64,000 nt of DNA from Bagarius yarrelli (taxonomy: Eukaryota > Chordata > Actinopteri > Siluriformes > Sisoridae), in the NCBI GenBank assembly GCA_005784505.1, contig VCAZ01000118.1, positions 1,019,429 to 1,083,428 on the forward strand, written 5' to 3'. The number at the start of each line of letters is the position of its first letter. Position 1 is the first letter of the stretch. Made by a program: the position numbers and the translations under genes. The notes below the pieces were generated by a model. That model made no database searches. It was not told the origin of the DNA and saw only the letters and a program-made list of their open reading frames with translations. This document shows, piece after piece, positions 21,701 through 35,166 of this stretch.

Positions 21701-24700
21701 ATGTCGGTGCCGCGGACGCTGGGTGAGCTGCAGCTGTACCGTGTGCTGCAGAGGGCCAACCTGCTCATGTACTACGACACCTTCATCCAGCAGGGCGGCG
21801 ATGATGTGCAGCAGCTGTGTGAGGCGGGAGAAGAGGAATTCCTGGAGATCATGGCACTGGTCGGGATGGCCACGAAACCCCTGCACGTGCGGCGCTTGCA
21901 GAAAGCCCTGCGCGATTGGGCTGCTAATCCTGCCATCTTTAACCAACCCTTGACTTCAGCCATGGGAGGAATCCCGCTTTTCAAAATTGACAGCATTGTG
22001 GGCTCCAGGAAATTAAGTAACGGCCAGCCAGCATCCCCCTGCGACAGAGAGGATCAGGGAGCTTGTCTGACTCCGCTCCGAGATAACGGCAGTCCGAGGA
22101 GCCCGTGCTCCCAGGCATCGCCGCTTCCTCCAGATCATCCTCTTTACAGGGACAAACTGTCCCCTATGGAGCCCCACTGGCTAAGTCCCGAATTAGATGG
22201 AAGCGTTGGCGGAGAAGAAGACCAGCCCAGTCCGCCTTTGCCTCTTTTGGTCCACTCCAGGAACATAGGTCCCTCGACACCGCCTACATCTTCCTCCTCT
22301 TCAGCATCCCCTTGGCCCGGAGGACAGCTGGATGCAGACACAGTGAAGGCGGTAGGGGAAAGTGTGGAGCGTCTGTTCAGGACAGTGCCACACACAGACC
22401 CGGCCGAGGTGAAGAGTCTCCTGAGGCTTAATAAGAAAATAGCAAAGACGGTGGGGCACATTTTCAACATGGAGCCACACGACAAGAGCAAAGAGGAGGA
22501 GATTCGCAAGTACAGCCTCATCTACGGCCGCTTCGACTCCAAGAGAAGGGAGGGCAAACAGCTGACACATCATGAAGTAAGACCCTGCTGAGGCCACTGG
22601 GTGTAATGTTGTGGGGTTTTTTATGAAATTATGATATGGGTTTTTTTCATAATTTCTTATATCTTTTGCATGTTTTTTTTTGAAAATCGTCTTGTTTATC
22701 AAAAGATCTGACTCAGTTGAGGGGTGTGGCCTAAATTCTGGAAGCAGAGCTACTTGTTAGACATGCTGAATTAGTTTTGCTGTTGCTTCCTTTTAAGCAA
22801 CATAAAAGCAAATCTCAGACACACATCAAACTGCCATGGCATGAAAAGAAAGGACACTGAGGACATTTTTATTTTTAGGCACTCTTCTGCTGTAAAAATG
22901 TCACTTTGTGATCCCAGAATGAGAGAAGAGCTGCATGATGATGATGCTGTAATGATGCTGTCACGCTGTGTAGCTTTATAAGAAATCTAAATAGCTGCTT
23001 TAAAAATATAGAGTAATGATAAATATTAGCAGTTTGCATTAATCCATGCGTCCTAATTAATTTTTATTAATAAATTCTACACTGAGCTGAGTTATTACAT
23101 CATGGTTTTTAATTAGAAATCTTAAAACTTACTAGAATCTAGCAAAATATTTCCATCTAGTCTTTATCTAACTGACTGGAAAATATTTTACTTCCTGTTT
23201 AGATGATCATTAACGAAGCAGCAGCGCAGTTCTGCATACGTGACAACGCGCTGTTACTGAGACGGGTGGAGCTCTTCTCTCTGGCTCGGCAGGTGGCGAG
23301 AGAATGTGCCTACACCTCCACATTGAAGCACAGCAGGTCCGAACTCATCGCTCGATCACATGACACAACATCAACACATAAGCATCTGGATGTTTTCAGA
23401 TGTTCTTTATCCTCCTATTATTATCTTCCTGTCCCTTATTAATGTGTAGTCAGTTTTTATGTATACACCCAGATATAAAACACCAGCTTTTAGAATAAAT
23501 TTTTAACATTTGGTTAAATGGTCGATTTAATTATCAGAAAAATACAAGAATAATAATAATAACTCTGCTGTGTTGTTTTAGGACCAACCCTGAGGACTGT
23601 ACCATTTCCTTTACAGACAACAGCGCACCCAAAAGAATTAAACTCGAGGTTGGTGTTTGCTCTTATTATTATTATTATTATTATTTCATATTATTAGGTC
23701 ATTTTAATAAACACCACAGTAGAATGAATCCTCTGTTAATTTATAGTGATCTGGACATGGTATGTTCTCACCGTTCAGCGGAACTGTAATTGACTAATAA
23801 GAGTATTTACGTCTCTCAGGTCACAGATTCAGACAGCATTAACCCCATCCGCGGATCGAAGACTACAGACGCAGCGTCTCACGGTGGGCTCAGGTCAGCG
23901 GCGGACGAGGACAGCCTGTCAGGAGAAAGTCTGGACAGTTTATCTCATGGTAAAGAAAATAAACCTCCACTAAATAATTCAAATGATTGAGTTTCTGTTG
24001 TGCTCAGTTCGTTTTTAGTATTTCCCCCTTTTAAATTTTTTATTATTAGATAAAGGGTTTTTTAATATAAGCTAAATTTTCAAATGATTTTTAATAAAAT
24101 AAAAAATATGAGATATATCGAATTTTCTGGATTTTAAGAGCAAATAACTTTGCATTTTTTCACTATAATAATCTTAAGAAGAAATATGAGTTACATACAC
24201 CGGAGGATATTTTCACCTTGTACAACAGTTTTACACGTTGTAGATGAAACTGTTAGAAGCAGCAGCGGTTCTAAGATTCCATTTTTAGCACCATCTCATA
24301 ATCTTGTTATCAATAATCGGTATTACTGTTAGCCAGCTAAATGCTACAAAATGGACTTTGTATTCAAGAAATGTTTCATCAGTCAACAAAAAACTCATTC
24401 GCTTCAGTTTGCAAGTTGTGTTGATGATTTTTAACTCCAGTCTGGAGAATTCGTTCAACTCACCACTTTTAACTTCCCGTGCTGGGCTCCGTATACGGAT
24501 TGTTAATTTAGGATGGTAAATTTCCCTAGACTCTTTACACTCTGGACTGTATTCATGCAGAAAAAAAATCTTCTATAACCTGCACAGTATAAGACAATTT
24601 CTGAAAGTGATCTTCTTGACATCTTCTTCCGTTTCCCTCCAACATGCAGCATAACGAAGGGTTATGACACGTGCATGAATGGAAAAAAGAATTAAAAAAA

Positions 24701-26327
24701 AAACAACTTGGATAATTTTTTTTTAGTGAAATGTATTGCCTTTCTTTGTTTGCATTTAATTTTAACATTAAAACCCGATCACCCGAGAACACATTTACAG
24801 CATTTGGCAGACGTCCTTATCCAGATCGACTTACATTTATCTCTTTTTTATACAACTAAGCAATTGGGGTTTAAGGGCCTTGCTCAGGGGCGCACAGTGG
24901 TGGATTGCTGGTACCAGGAATCGAACCCTGGTCTTTCTGGTATCAGTCGAACACCTTAACCACCAAGCCACCGCTTCCTCATTTTTTCCCCCACATTTTG
25001 GCAGACCCCCTTATCCAGTGCGACTTATCTTATGTTTACAACTGAGCAATTGGTGGTTAAGGGACTTGCTGAAAGACCCAGCAGTAGTAACTTGATATTG
25101 GTGGAAACTGAACTAACAATGTTAACCACTGAGCCCCCACTTCTAGTGGGAACATGAGCTCTAGTCCCGTGTTTTGTGAGATAGGTTTAGATAGTTCTTT
25201 TCCGATGTAAAAATTTGAGTGTTAAATTACAACTGCACTGCTTATAACTATAGTAAGAATATGTGAGTTGGTAATGCTACACATTGTGAGTTATTATCTA
25301 ACAGAACAGACGATCATCACACATCGAATTATTGTTCCGATTTTCTCCACTGGACTCTGACACGTCCCTGTCTTATACTTCATGTTGTTGTTTTTTGTAA
25401 ATATCACGTCTACCGTCTGTTTGTGATAAAGAATAATCATGTCGATGAGCTGCAACGTGAGTGTTTGTGCGTCATGTTGTCTTTGTGTGTGTGTGTGTGT
25501 GTGTGTTTGTGTGTGTAGATGTGGGGCCTCACTCTCTCCCCTCGTCATCCCCCCGTCCCTTCGCCGACACCATCGGCCCCGTCACCTGGAGTCGCCAGCT
25601 CATGCAGCAAACGCTCATGGATGAGGGCCTGAGATTGGCTAGAATGGTGTCACGTGTCCACACGGCCAAGGTCAGCCTAGGGTCAGAGAAGAGACAGACC
25701 TCAGGTGACTTCTGTTCTACATGGTGTTAGTTTAATTATAATAATAATAAAGAAATAATAAAAAGGAAACTGTGAGTATGAGAAGTGGGTGGGGCTAATT
25801 TTAATTACCGCGTGTGTAAACCTCATTAAATTGGATGTAAGAGACAGAGCAGACTAGCAAGTAAATATAATAAAGCCATCCGATTGGCTATGATAAAAAA
25901 TTAGCAGAGCAAGCGAAAGCTAATCTTAAGAGCGCCTGCTAAAAACAGACAGAAGCAATCGAGTGAGATAACGGCAACAAACAGGTAAACATCGAAAAGT
26001 TAACATACAAGCAGCATCGTGGGCGGAGCCTCAAAAAACACAAGCATTCTGATTTGAATATTAGGCCACGTCCACACATGTGATCAGGGATTGTAGCTGC
26101 TGATGAACAAAATTATCACATTTCTGTCATGCTTTTTATTCAGACTGATGCTAATATGTTACTTCCTATAACTTTTGCGTCTTATTTTTATATCAGCTTC
26201 CTTTTAATAGCTGTTCTGTGTGAAGAAAGTTTTCAGCGCTTGTGTGCTTACATTAAAACTGTAGCCGCTAGAGATGCAAAAACCTTTGTAATGCAAAGTC
26301 ACCATGGGGTAGAGGGAGAAAGGAACC

Positions 26328-26379
<52 letters not shown>

Positions 26380-29190
26380 AAGAGAGAAAGAATGCTGCAT
26401 AGGCGGCTGGGGCCACAGGAAGTAGCGTGTGGGCGGTAAATTGGAGCTCCCCTCTGCCTCTCTGACGTCAAAGCTCATGAGAAATGTGTGAGCAGAGGGC
26501 GGGATGGATGGATGAGGAGAGAGCGGAGGCGAACGAGTGGGCTAGAGTGAGAAGGGCGTCGCATTGACTCATAGAAAGACAGAGTAAAAATAAAACGTGT
26601 GGGCAGGGGAAGGGTGCAGTCTCTTTTATTTCCTCCTCTTTTCCTCCTTTAAGCTTAATGAGGGAAAAGATGAGCTCCAAACCATAAATTCTCCAATTTC
26701 TTCATATTTCTTACTTTTACATCAAGAAACACTGAACAACAGGACAGGATTTCACTCCGACTGTCACTCGTCCTGCTGCTCTGAACCGTCCTCGCTTGTC
26801 CTCGCTAGCTTTGATTGACTGCTAGAAAACCCGCCCTACTCTTTCCATCGTTATATGCTTGATTCATGCAGCGGTATAACAGGTCAGGATTTTAGTTAGG
26901 ATTTGTTTATAGATTAGGTTTTATTCTATTCTTTTCTATTTTTTTAACAATAATTATTCTTGTATAAATAAGAAATGAGTAAAAGTGGGCTATATGACCT
27001 AAATTCTATGTTACAGTATTTATTTTACTGTAATGATATATTTCATGATATAGATGTAAAAAACAAAATTCTGGAAAATCAACAAACAAATTTATATAAT
27101 AAAATAACCAAGTACAAAATACCTATAAATAAAAATGACATTTAAAATGACTTATTTCATTACTTTTTTCCTTTTAATAGATTCTTGATAAATATAGTAT
27201 AATAATAATAATATTGTATGTCACATTTCGAAATTATTATTTCAAACTTTTCTTAAATTAACATCTTTTTCCAGGTATAAAAAACCCCCCAGTGGTACCT
27301 TTGACTTACGAGTGTCCCAACTAACGAGTTTTTGGAGAAACGAGTCGTCTGTTTGACGGTTTTTTAGCTTTGATTTGTGAGCTTCAAACACCCAACCGCT
27401 AGTTGGCGTAGCGAACACCACAGTAAACGCCGTGACATCCGCCCAGCATCCCGTGTGTCATTTGATAGCTAGTCAGACATGCGTGTTAGCAAGTGGAGTC
27501 GTCTGATCTCCAAGGTAAATGCTGTACATTCTACTTAATAAAACCAGTTTATTACACTACATCCTATTGGATTGTTTTTATACAATATTTGTTATTTATA
27601 AGTTTCACTTTTTCATATTTTAAAATGTGTAACAAAAAAAAATGCAGTGTTATTTTGGGGACCCCTAACGAATTATGATTTGACATACGAGTAATTTGAT
27701 TACGAGCTCCATCACAGAACCAATTAAACTCGTAAGTCAAGGCACAGCTGTACCACTTAAATAACTGGGAAAAATATTAAACAGGATACATAAATATGTA
27801 AATATGATATATAAATATGTAAATATAATACATAAATATGTAAATATGATATAGAAATATGTAAATATAATACATAAATATGTAAATATGATATAGAAAT
27901 ATGTAAATATAATACATAAATATGTAAATATGATATATATAAATATGTAAACACTCGTTTGTTCTCGTTTTCCATGTTTTTGACAAACTCCCAATTTTTC
28001 CCTCAGTCTCACATGCAGCGTCTTCAGGCCTCACAAATTTTTTTAATTTGTTGGAATTACACAACAGATCCAGAGCGTTTCTGACAAATATTGTGTAAAA
28101 CCAGTGCTGCAGTTTCCTGTAAACACTTCGTGTGAGTGTGCATTTAAACACGATTTTAATGACCATATTATACCATATATACAATATTATATAGTTGTAA
28201 GAGAATGCAAAAAAATTGCGATACATTTTGGTAGCCCTTCTGGAGGACTCAATAGCCCCAGGATGACTGGCTAGCAATTTTGCAATCCCTGGTTTTGCTC
28301 AGGCTTACGTATGCTACATGTAAGTTGGCCACACCCACTTACCTACATGTTGCGGTATAAAAATTGTTTAGGGTTGGCAATTTATTCCGCAGTAACTATA
28401 TATTTTTGTGGACTATTTATGACTAATGTGACTATTTAAAAATAGTCATATATAATATTTTCCCTAAATGATAGATCTATTCATTTTGTTATCTCAGATT
28501 GGTTAGCTTATTTAACCAACTAACTAGCGACAGTATTTATTTATTTTTACGAATAAACTTCTCACACTGTTGAGCATATAGGACGTTGTCTTTATTACTA
28601 TAATCTAGTTTAAGGAGTATTATAAACTATTATAAATGATTGAATCAGCAGGCTTTAGCTAAAATAACACCAACGAGCAGAAATTTAACAACACATTTAA
28701 AGTTACTTGTCTTTTTCTTTATTTTGCTGTTTTTTAGGTTAATAATAAGTGAAAAAAAACCGCAATGGAAACAGGATTTCTGATGTTAACAGATGGCTGC
28801 TATCCGCTAGCTAAACTGTTATATACGTTTAAAAGAATCACCCATAACTGTGTAAAAACTTTATTTAACTACAAATATATTACAAATTGTAAAAATGTTT
28901 AGCACTATTAACTATTAGCTAACTATTACCAGGCAAATCAGGTTCTAATACGCAAATAAACTCCAAACAGCACATGTTGGCAAATGACATGTTGGAGTTT
29001 TCTGTTTTCAAGGTTTGTTCTGTGCTTCATTTCATCCTTTTGGTTTGGTTTATTTGATGTTTGCGTGAAGAACCATTTGTAAAATCTACCTCTTCTCCTC
29101 ACAGAGCCGGAGTGCCGAGCATCAGACAGACGAGGTTTGAACGCGTCCCACCAGAGCAGCAGTCCTGCCAACACCAAAGACGACCCTTAA
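21701..29190 (+). CDS. nab2: NGFI-A-binding protein 2 (EGR corepressor)
   Basis: NAB2 binds the R1 domain of EGR1-3 zinc-finger factors in the nucleus and represses their targets through NuRD. Coding exons: 21701-22576, 23203-23336, 23582-23648, 23820-23949, 25519-25704, 29105-29190. They join in one frame of 492 residues (human 525). NCD1 is at the N-terminus, with LGELQLYRVLQRANLL and GGDDVQQLCEAGEEEFLEI, residues 7-90. NCD2 lies at about 210-340, with VKSLLRLNKKIAKTVGHIF, EEIRKYSLIYGRFDSKRREG and NEAAAQFCIRDNALLLRRVE. The motifs SLSGESLDSL and QLMQQTLMDEGLRLARMVS favour NAB2 over NAB1. The last exon (28 residues) does not resemble the human C-terminus I remember. The leader exon before the ATG starts after the acceptor at 21679. 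Confidence 0.94.
24790..25145 (-). repeat. Two tandem SINE copies in nab2 intron 5
   Basis: Two minus-strand copies lie head to tail. Each carries GACGTCCTTATCCAGATCGA-type or CCCTTATCCAGTGCGACTTA-type tail, an AACTGAGCAATTGG-type middle, and a decayed tRNA head. Confidence 0.75.
25484..25516 (+). repeat. (GT)n run at nab2 exon 6 acceptor
   Basis: The GT repeat runs straight into the acceptor TAG at 25516-25518 and replaces a normal polypyrimidine tract. Confidence 0.9.
27289..27755. mobile_element. Inverted-repeat DNA transposon remnant (MITE-like)
   Basis: The left end reads AGTGGTACCTTTGACTTACG and the right end is its imperfect inverse, CGTAAGTCAAGGCACAGCTG followed by TACCACT. Inside are more GAGTTTTTGGAGAAACGAGT- and ACGAGTAATTTGATTACGAG-type words. 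The ends recall Tigger/pogo-like mariner elements that I know from other vertebrates. No transposase is encoded. Confidence 0.5.
27780..27955. repeat. AT-rich tandem repeat
   Basis: Copies of ATAAATATGTAAATATGATA and ATACATAAATATGTAAATAT alternate, with a higher-order unit of about 54 bp. The minus-strand Tyr/Ile/Phe frames over it are artefacts. Confidence 0.9.
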
Positions 29191-29559
29191 GGGGACACCA
29201 GCAGGAGCCCGACGTTACCTTGCTGCTCAACTCAGGTGTCATACGACTCGAACCCTTTGGAGATTTTCACACCTGCTTTCCTAAAACTGTCTCCTGTTAG
29301 TTAGTACATCACAGGTCCAATGTTCTATTGTAAGTCAGTGCCTGATTGAAGATGTGTGTTGGTTCTGAATGGTGTGAGTTCAGTACAGTTCAGTGAATTT
29401 TCAGATCTCTGAGGGGACGTGGCCTCATACAACATTAACTAGCTGAGACATTTAAAGCATCCATGATTTTAAACAATACAGAAGAGGCTATGGTCCTGTC
29501 CCAATACCCGCTCCTGCACCCATGTGCCCCTTCATCTGCACGTTCTCACTGAGTGGTGC

Positions 29560-29745
29560 CAATTCGTGCTGGAGGGTCGGGGTGTCCTGCAGAGTTTAGC
29601 TTTAACCCTAATCAAACACACCTGAACCAACTAATTAAGGTTTTGCTAGGTTTACTTGAAACTTACAGGTGGGTGTGTTGAGGCAAGTTGGAGCTAAACT
29701 CTGCAGGACACCCCGACCCTCCAGGACCGGGTTTGGACACCGCTG
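29560..29745. repeat. Palindromic MITE-like repeat, second copy
   Basis: The left arm (GGTGTCCTGCAGAGTTTAGC) is the inverse of the right arm (GCTAAACTCTGCAGGACACC), with GGAGGGTCGGGG / CCCCGACCCTCC extending the ends. The copy at 131-298 shares both arms. Confidence 0.7.
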
Positions 29746-31667
29746 GCATAGGGTGTCCCAGTTCTCTGGTGATCTTCCTGCCCTGCCTACTTGTGTCCTT
29801 AATGCACATATTTAAGTGATTATCATTTTAGCAGCAATACTGCGTACAGTGAGACTACCGGCACTACCGTTGTTTTTTGGGGTCTGAGGGATGTCACGAT
29901 GATGACGCAGATGGGTGACGTGCCTTAAATTGTCCCAATTCTGCACGTCAGCACACTTTTTCCTAAATTATATAAACTAAAGTGTGCACTTCTAAAATTG
30001 CACACTTCATAGGGGACCTCGGGGTGTAGTGTGGGTATTGGGAAGGGCCATACAGTCCCAGGTCCAGACTGTACTGAACCCTGAATAGAGAAGATCAGAC
30101 AAGAGACTTACATTTCTTGTAAATATCTAGCGTACTTCTGTTACCCGTAACCCGTAACGCAGCTGTAACCGTAGGTTCGTTTCTGTCTCCTGATTAACGG
30201 CATGTAACTTTAGTTTAAAGACACGACGATGCAGCGATAATCGCTCGGAGTGTAAAAAATCAAATCAGTGATTAACAAAGAATCTATTTTGATGTCTGGT
30301 TTAAATAAAAATCATTTGAACACTAACAGATTAAACGTCTGCAGAATATCGGTGTCCACGCTGTAGTAACAGTACAGGATATTAGTGTGTGTTATTGTTC
30401 TGAATCATGTTAAAGGTAGAATGAGATCTAGGTTTAAATCCCTGTGTGTCATAAGGACAGGATCATCCAGATTGTGTGTGTGTGTGTGTGTGTGTTATGG
30501 CATTTAATGGTAAACATCATTATTGTCTTACTGGCATCAGATAATTTATTTTTTAATATTTTCAATAAATGGTATTTTATTGTTTTTTTTGCTTGTTGTG
30601 ATCTTTATTATTTGGGCTGCCTGGTAAAGTTTAAGACTTAAATCCTCGTTTACATTGGCAGAACTCATGGTAGCTCAATTAGCATGGTAGCTCGATTAGC
30701 TGATGATGCTAAGTGTTATCGATTATTTTTAATAATTTACCAACATACCTGAGAAAAGTTTATATTCCTGAACTTTCTGTCTAGTTTCTTCTGTCACTTT
30801 AGCAAATTAGCATAATTAGCATACAGCCTTACACTTAAAATTATCCCTAATATGCCTTATGGTGAAAGTATAGAAAGATTTATTTTTAACTTAAATTTGA
30901 CTTTATCATGAATTGACTTCACTTCAGCACTATTCTTTTATAACCAGAGGGAAAAAATAAACTGGAAGTTCATTTTAACCAGTAAGACAAACAGCTTCAG
31001 ACACACATAATAAGGTAAATTTAATGGCATCGTCTGCACTGCTGAGCTGTGGCGCTGAAAGATATCATGCTAAATATAGCAAGGCTCCCTGAGCGGCCTG
31101 TACCGACGTCACAGCCAGGCTGTTGGAAAGGACAGCAGGAAGATGCTGCCACGTTGCTCATTTACATGCACGCACACACACAAAAATGTAATGCTAAAAT
31201 CTTCATCAATCTAAAACTCTTCAGCTGTTAGTGAATCAAAGCAAATGATTACCAATGCAAAGCCTTACAAACTCCTTGCTCATGAAATTGGTTTAGAAAA
31301 GTAACATAAAGATAGTTTTTAAATAATATCGCTATACTTTATATATACTTCTACTCTATACTCCATTCATGCAGTTACACAATAAACAAATTCCTGCACA
31401 TGCAACTCGAGGGCTAGTGTTTAAATCCCAGCAGGAGATCAGCAGCCTGTGTCTGTGTGCCGAAATATGATTGGCTGATGGTGAAATCGATCCACAGTAC
31501 AATGTAGAATTAACACATAAAACCTACAACACGCTGAGCCACGTAAATTATTCCAATTTATTCAATGATTCACTGCTCTGTTATTAGTTCACCTGGAGAC
31601 ATGAACATATATACATAGAAATATATCATGTAAATGTAAACGCCTTTATTATAAGTAAGTTTAAGTA

Positions 31668-31870
31668 TATTCAATTCATTGTCATTGTGGAAGGTACGTG
31701 TACATATCCCATCTTAGTAAGTTTGGGGTCAGAGCACAGGGTCAGCTATGATACAGCGCCCCCTGGAGCAGGAAGGGTTAAGAGTCTTGCTCAAGCACCC
31801 CACAGTGGTTGGCTTGCTGGTGGTGGGGCTTGAACCCAGGTGTTTCTGGTCTTCAGATCAGCAACTTAGT
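31668..31870 (-). repeat. Second SINE family, minus-strand copy with CTCF-like word
   Basis: It is the reverse complement of the element at 21050-21335: ATTCATTGTCATTGTGGAAGG, then CAGCGCCCCCTGGAG (31754-31768), then the tRNA-like head as antisense (GGGGCTTGAACCCAGGT). The minus-strand word CTCCAGGGGGCGCTG is a better CTCF match than in the other copy. Confidence 0.7.
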
Positions 31871-32744
31871 GCTGATATATAAATATGTCAGTGTTGGTCA
31901 GTGCAGGTCAGTCAGTGGTTCTCTGCTGTTCTAAACAGAGCTGACCTACATTTACAGCCTAAATTCTAATATTAGTTCCATTAAATGGTATTAATTTATT
32001 CCAACAGTTTATTCTCTTCATTTCGTAGTGTTTCTCTCGCTGCACTGCTTCCAGTACGTGTGTGTGGATGTTAGATTTTTTGTCCAAACAGATTTCAGTT
32101 TCTATGTGCTGCCATGTTAATCTAATCTGTAGTGCTGCCCGTGGAACTTACACTTCATCAGCAATGGGACTGTTTCTTTAATTAATCAGATTTGAAATTC
32201 GCCCCACAGGGGCAGGTAGCTGGCCCACAATAACGTCAACGTTTCAACATCATTTTTAACCCTTTATTCTCTTAACCCTACATTCCTTTCAGGGAATAAA
32301 AGATTTAAGGAAATGTAGGATTCAGAAAATAAAAGGTATGGGAAATAAAGGGTTGAGGAAATAAAGGGTTAAGAGAATAACAGGTTAGGGGAATAAAGGG
32401 TTAATAAAATAATAGGTTTAAAGAAAACGTTTACAGAAATAACAGGTTAAGGTAATAAAGTGTTAAGGGAATAACAGGTTTAAAGAAAAAAGAGTGTTGA
32501 GGGAATAAAGGGTTAACTAAAGGTTAGTGTTATCTGTAGGGCTGCTCCAGACCATTTTAGATGTAGGATATTCCAGTTTAACCTTAACAACTCTAACAAA
32601 AGCCAATGAGTGTATTAATAAATTAGTTTAAAATGAATGAAAATCAAGCTAAATAAGCAAGAAAACATTTTATTTATTATAGGGCCAGCAGAGAGGCGGC
32701 CCACCACTGACGGCCCACTGCTGGTGAGACATTAGGAATTTACT

Positions 32745-32775
<31 letters not shown>

Positions 32776-33299
32776 GGTTATTTGAATATATGCATACACA
32801 ACACATGGTTAAATTACAGACATCAGACTTGTGTCAGTTAAATGTTTAGATTTATTTGTCTCTAAATCTCTCTTGCGCAGGATTATGGGATAGTAAAGTG
32901 TCCAGTGTCCAAAGATCATACAGGGACGTTTTACACAGTTTTTCCTTGCATACTAAGTATTCAGACATACTACTTACCTTGCATACTCGTTTCACACACT
33001 ATATAATAGGGAAGTATGTGATTTTCGACACAGCTATAGTATAAGAATAAGGATCGATTATTGATACACGCGATAAAATAAATCTACAGATATAACTCAA
33101 ACCGTTGAGCTAAACAGAAAAGTTTTTTCCTCTTCACTATTCTTCATTTGATTAATTCGATATTTTTGAAATAATTATAATGCTTGTAATAAAATTCTGG
33201 TGCACCAGAAACCCCAGTAACACAAACCATCAGATTTTTCTAAAGGTAGCAGTCTCTTAACGTGTTTGCTGTGCTTCAGTCTCAGACCAGTGTGAAGTG

Positions 33300-34723
33300 T
33301 CAGGAGATGTGTGTGGTGAGGTGGCGCAGGAACTCTCCCCTGGTGGTGGTGTGTCCGGGAAACACGGCGTGGCAGAACTCACACACTCGAGACTGCAGCG
33401 TGACACGGGACATCAGCATCCCGCCGACATCGCTCAGCATCTCGCTGGTCAGGAAGGACGATGACCACGGACGCTGCGGTGACACAGCAGCGTTACCACA
33501 CAGTGAACGCAGAAATACTGCTGTATAGACGTTCTGATTATCATCACATCTAACAGTCACAACACAGAAGCCCAAAATTTCCTCTAGCCGAAAAATAATT
33601 CTAACACAGTTTCTTCTGTTAGAACATTCCAGCCTGAATCTACATCGAATAAATCAGTAGAACCCTTTCAGAAAGCACAGAACCAAAAAACAAACCTTGC
33701 GCTCCATGCGAAGGTCACCGTTTAGAGAGCAAAGACTTACTACCCCCCCACACCCCCACCCCTAGCCAATGAACACAAACTGAATGTTCTCTGTCTTAAA
33801 GTCTATCATTATTTGTTATGCATGACAGTTAATGCATTTTTAGAATAAAAAAAACAATAAGAAAAACTATTTATAAGAAAACAAACAAACTTAACGGAAG
33901 ATTTAGCATTAAATATTAAACGAATATCATGCAAGACTTTAGTTAAAGCTACATGAGTGTCTGGTGATTTGCTGCTATTTTTTATCGATGGTAGGAAAGC
34001 TACGAGGAATAAAGCCATACCGAAAATAAGTGATGTTTTATTAGCAACATTTATTATTAACTGTGCTATTATTGAATGAGGAAAACCCGACAGAAAACTG
34101 TTTAACACACCTTCTTCAGCACAATCAAACCCACTAATGTCTGAATCACCCCTGCTGAGAATCACTACCCTAAACTGTCCTGTGTCCTGTACCTTTGGAC
34201 AGACCTTACGAATTACTTATACAGTCAAAATAAATTCTAAAAAACCCCAAACTATCGGAGCTTTATACACCCTTTAGACACCCAAGCAGACGAGGGTTAC
34301 GATTCTGGCTTCAGGTCCAGCAGTGGCAGCAGAATAAATTTAGGGTTAGGAACTGAACACACAACCTTTCAAAAACCTTAACCACTGAGCTACCACTTCT
34401 CTAACACCGCATCAGGTGAAACTCACACTTCCTTTAACTTTTAAACATAAAAACAGTGATATTTCTTCGTTAAATGTAGTTGAATTAAGGAGAACAGATG
34501 TGCTGATATTTACCCGTTGTGGTTGTTGCTGTTGTTGTTGAGGTCTTTGGCTGTTGTGCCAGCACTGCTCCACCTGTCGTAACTCATCCAGAATACTGCG
34601 CTCCTCCTTCCCACACTGTCCCGCCGCTGCGCCGTCCACTTTCTCCTTCTTCTGCACAGACTCCAGGTGCAGACTGTTAAAAGCGTCAGCAAGCGGAAAG
34701 ACCACGGTATCACCTAAAATCGA

Positions 34724-34784
<61 letters not shown>

Positions 34785-35131
34785 GTGTGTAAATCTGTCT
34801 TATAAAATAACATAAAAGTGGCACTTTTGAACTTTTTGGAATGGTTTCTTTAGACTCTCTTACATGTTTTCCAGATTTTGTTATAGACCTGTTCAACAAC
34901 TTCTCTTTTCCTGACACTTTTTTGATTAGCATTTGACAGTGACAGTGAGGTGGAGTCAGGCTTTTATTCTGCACCGACTGCCATTTAATCAGAAAACAAT
35001 AGGCAATAATATTATTGATTTATTTTACCTTTTCTCAAGATAGAATCGTTTGAAATTGCTTGATTGTGTAAACCAGCAAGACAAAACATCCATCCATCCA
35101 TCCATCCATCCATCCATCCATCCATCCATCC

Positions 35132-35166
<35 letters not shown>

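Larger units (their letters stand above)
25705..29104. other. nab2 intron 6, with candidate enhancer and repeats
   Basis: A 3.4-kb intron. At 26329-26392 there is a (GA)n run. Between 26425 and 26571 lie GCGTGTGGGCGG, a palindromic CRE TGACGTCA (26463-26470) and an AP-1 site TGACTCA (26565-26571), in a GC-richer stretch. Then come an inverted-repeat element at about 27289-27755 and an AT-rich tandem array at 27780-27955. No other exon was recognised. Confidence 0.5.
29191..33299. other. nab2 3' flank and intergenic DNA up to the TANK-like gene
   Basis: The left part must include the nab2 3'UTR; AATAAA-type words lie near 30305 and 30564. The rest holds the palindromic repeat at 29560-29745, a (GT)n run at 30473-30495, a minus-strand SINE at 31668-31870, a series of degenerate GGGTTAAGGGAATAA words at 32330-32515 and an (AT)n run at 32749-32776. 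The two genes converge here. No additional exon was seen. Confidence 0.55.

Noticed and set aside
22105..22702. Other-frame ORFs over nab2 exon 2
   Set aside because: They overlap the clearly homologous NAB2 frame and resemble nothing.
27737..28277. Minus-strand Tyr/Ile/Phe-rich ORFs
   Set aside because: They are repeat translations of the AT-rich array at 27780-27955.
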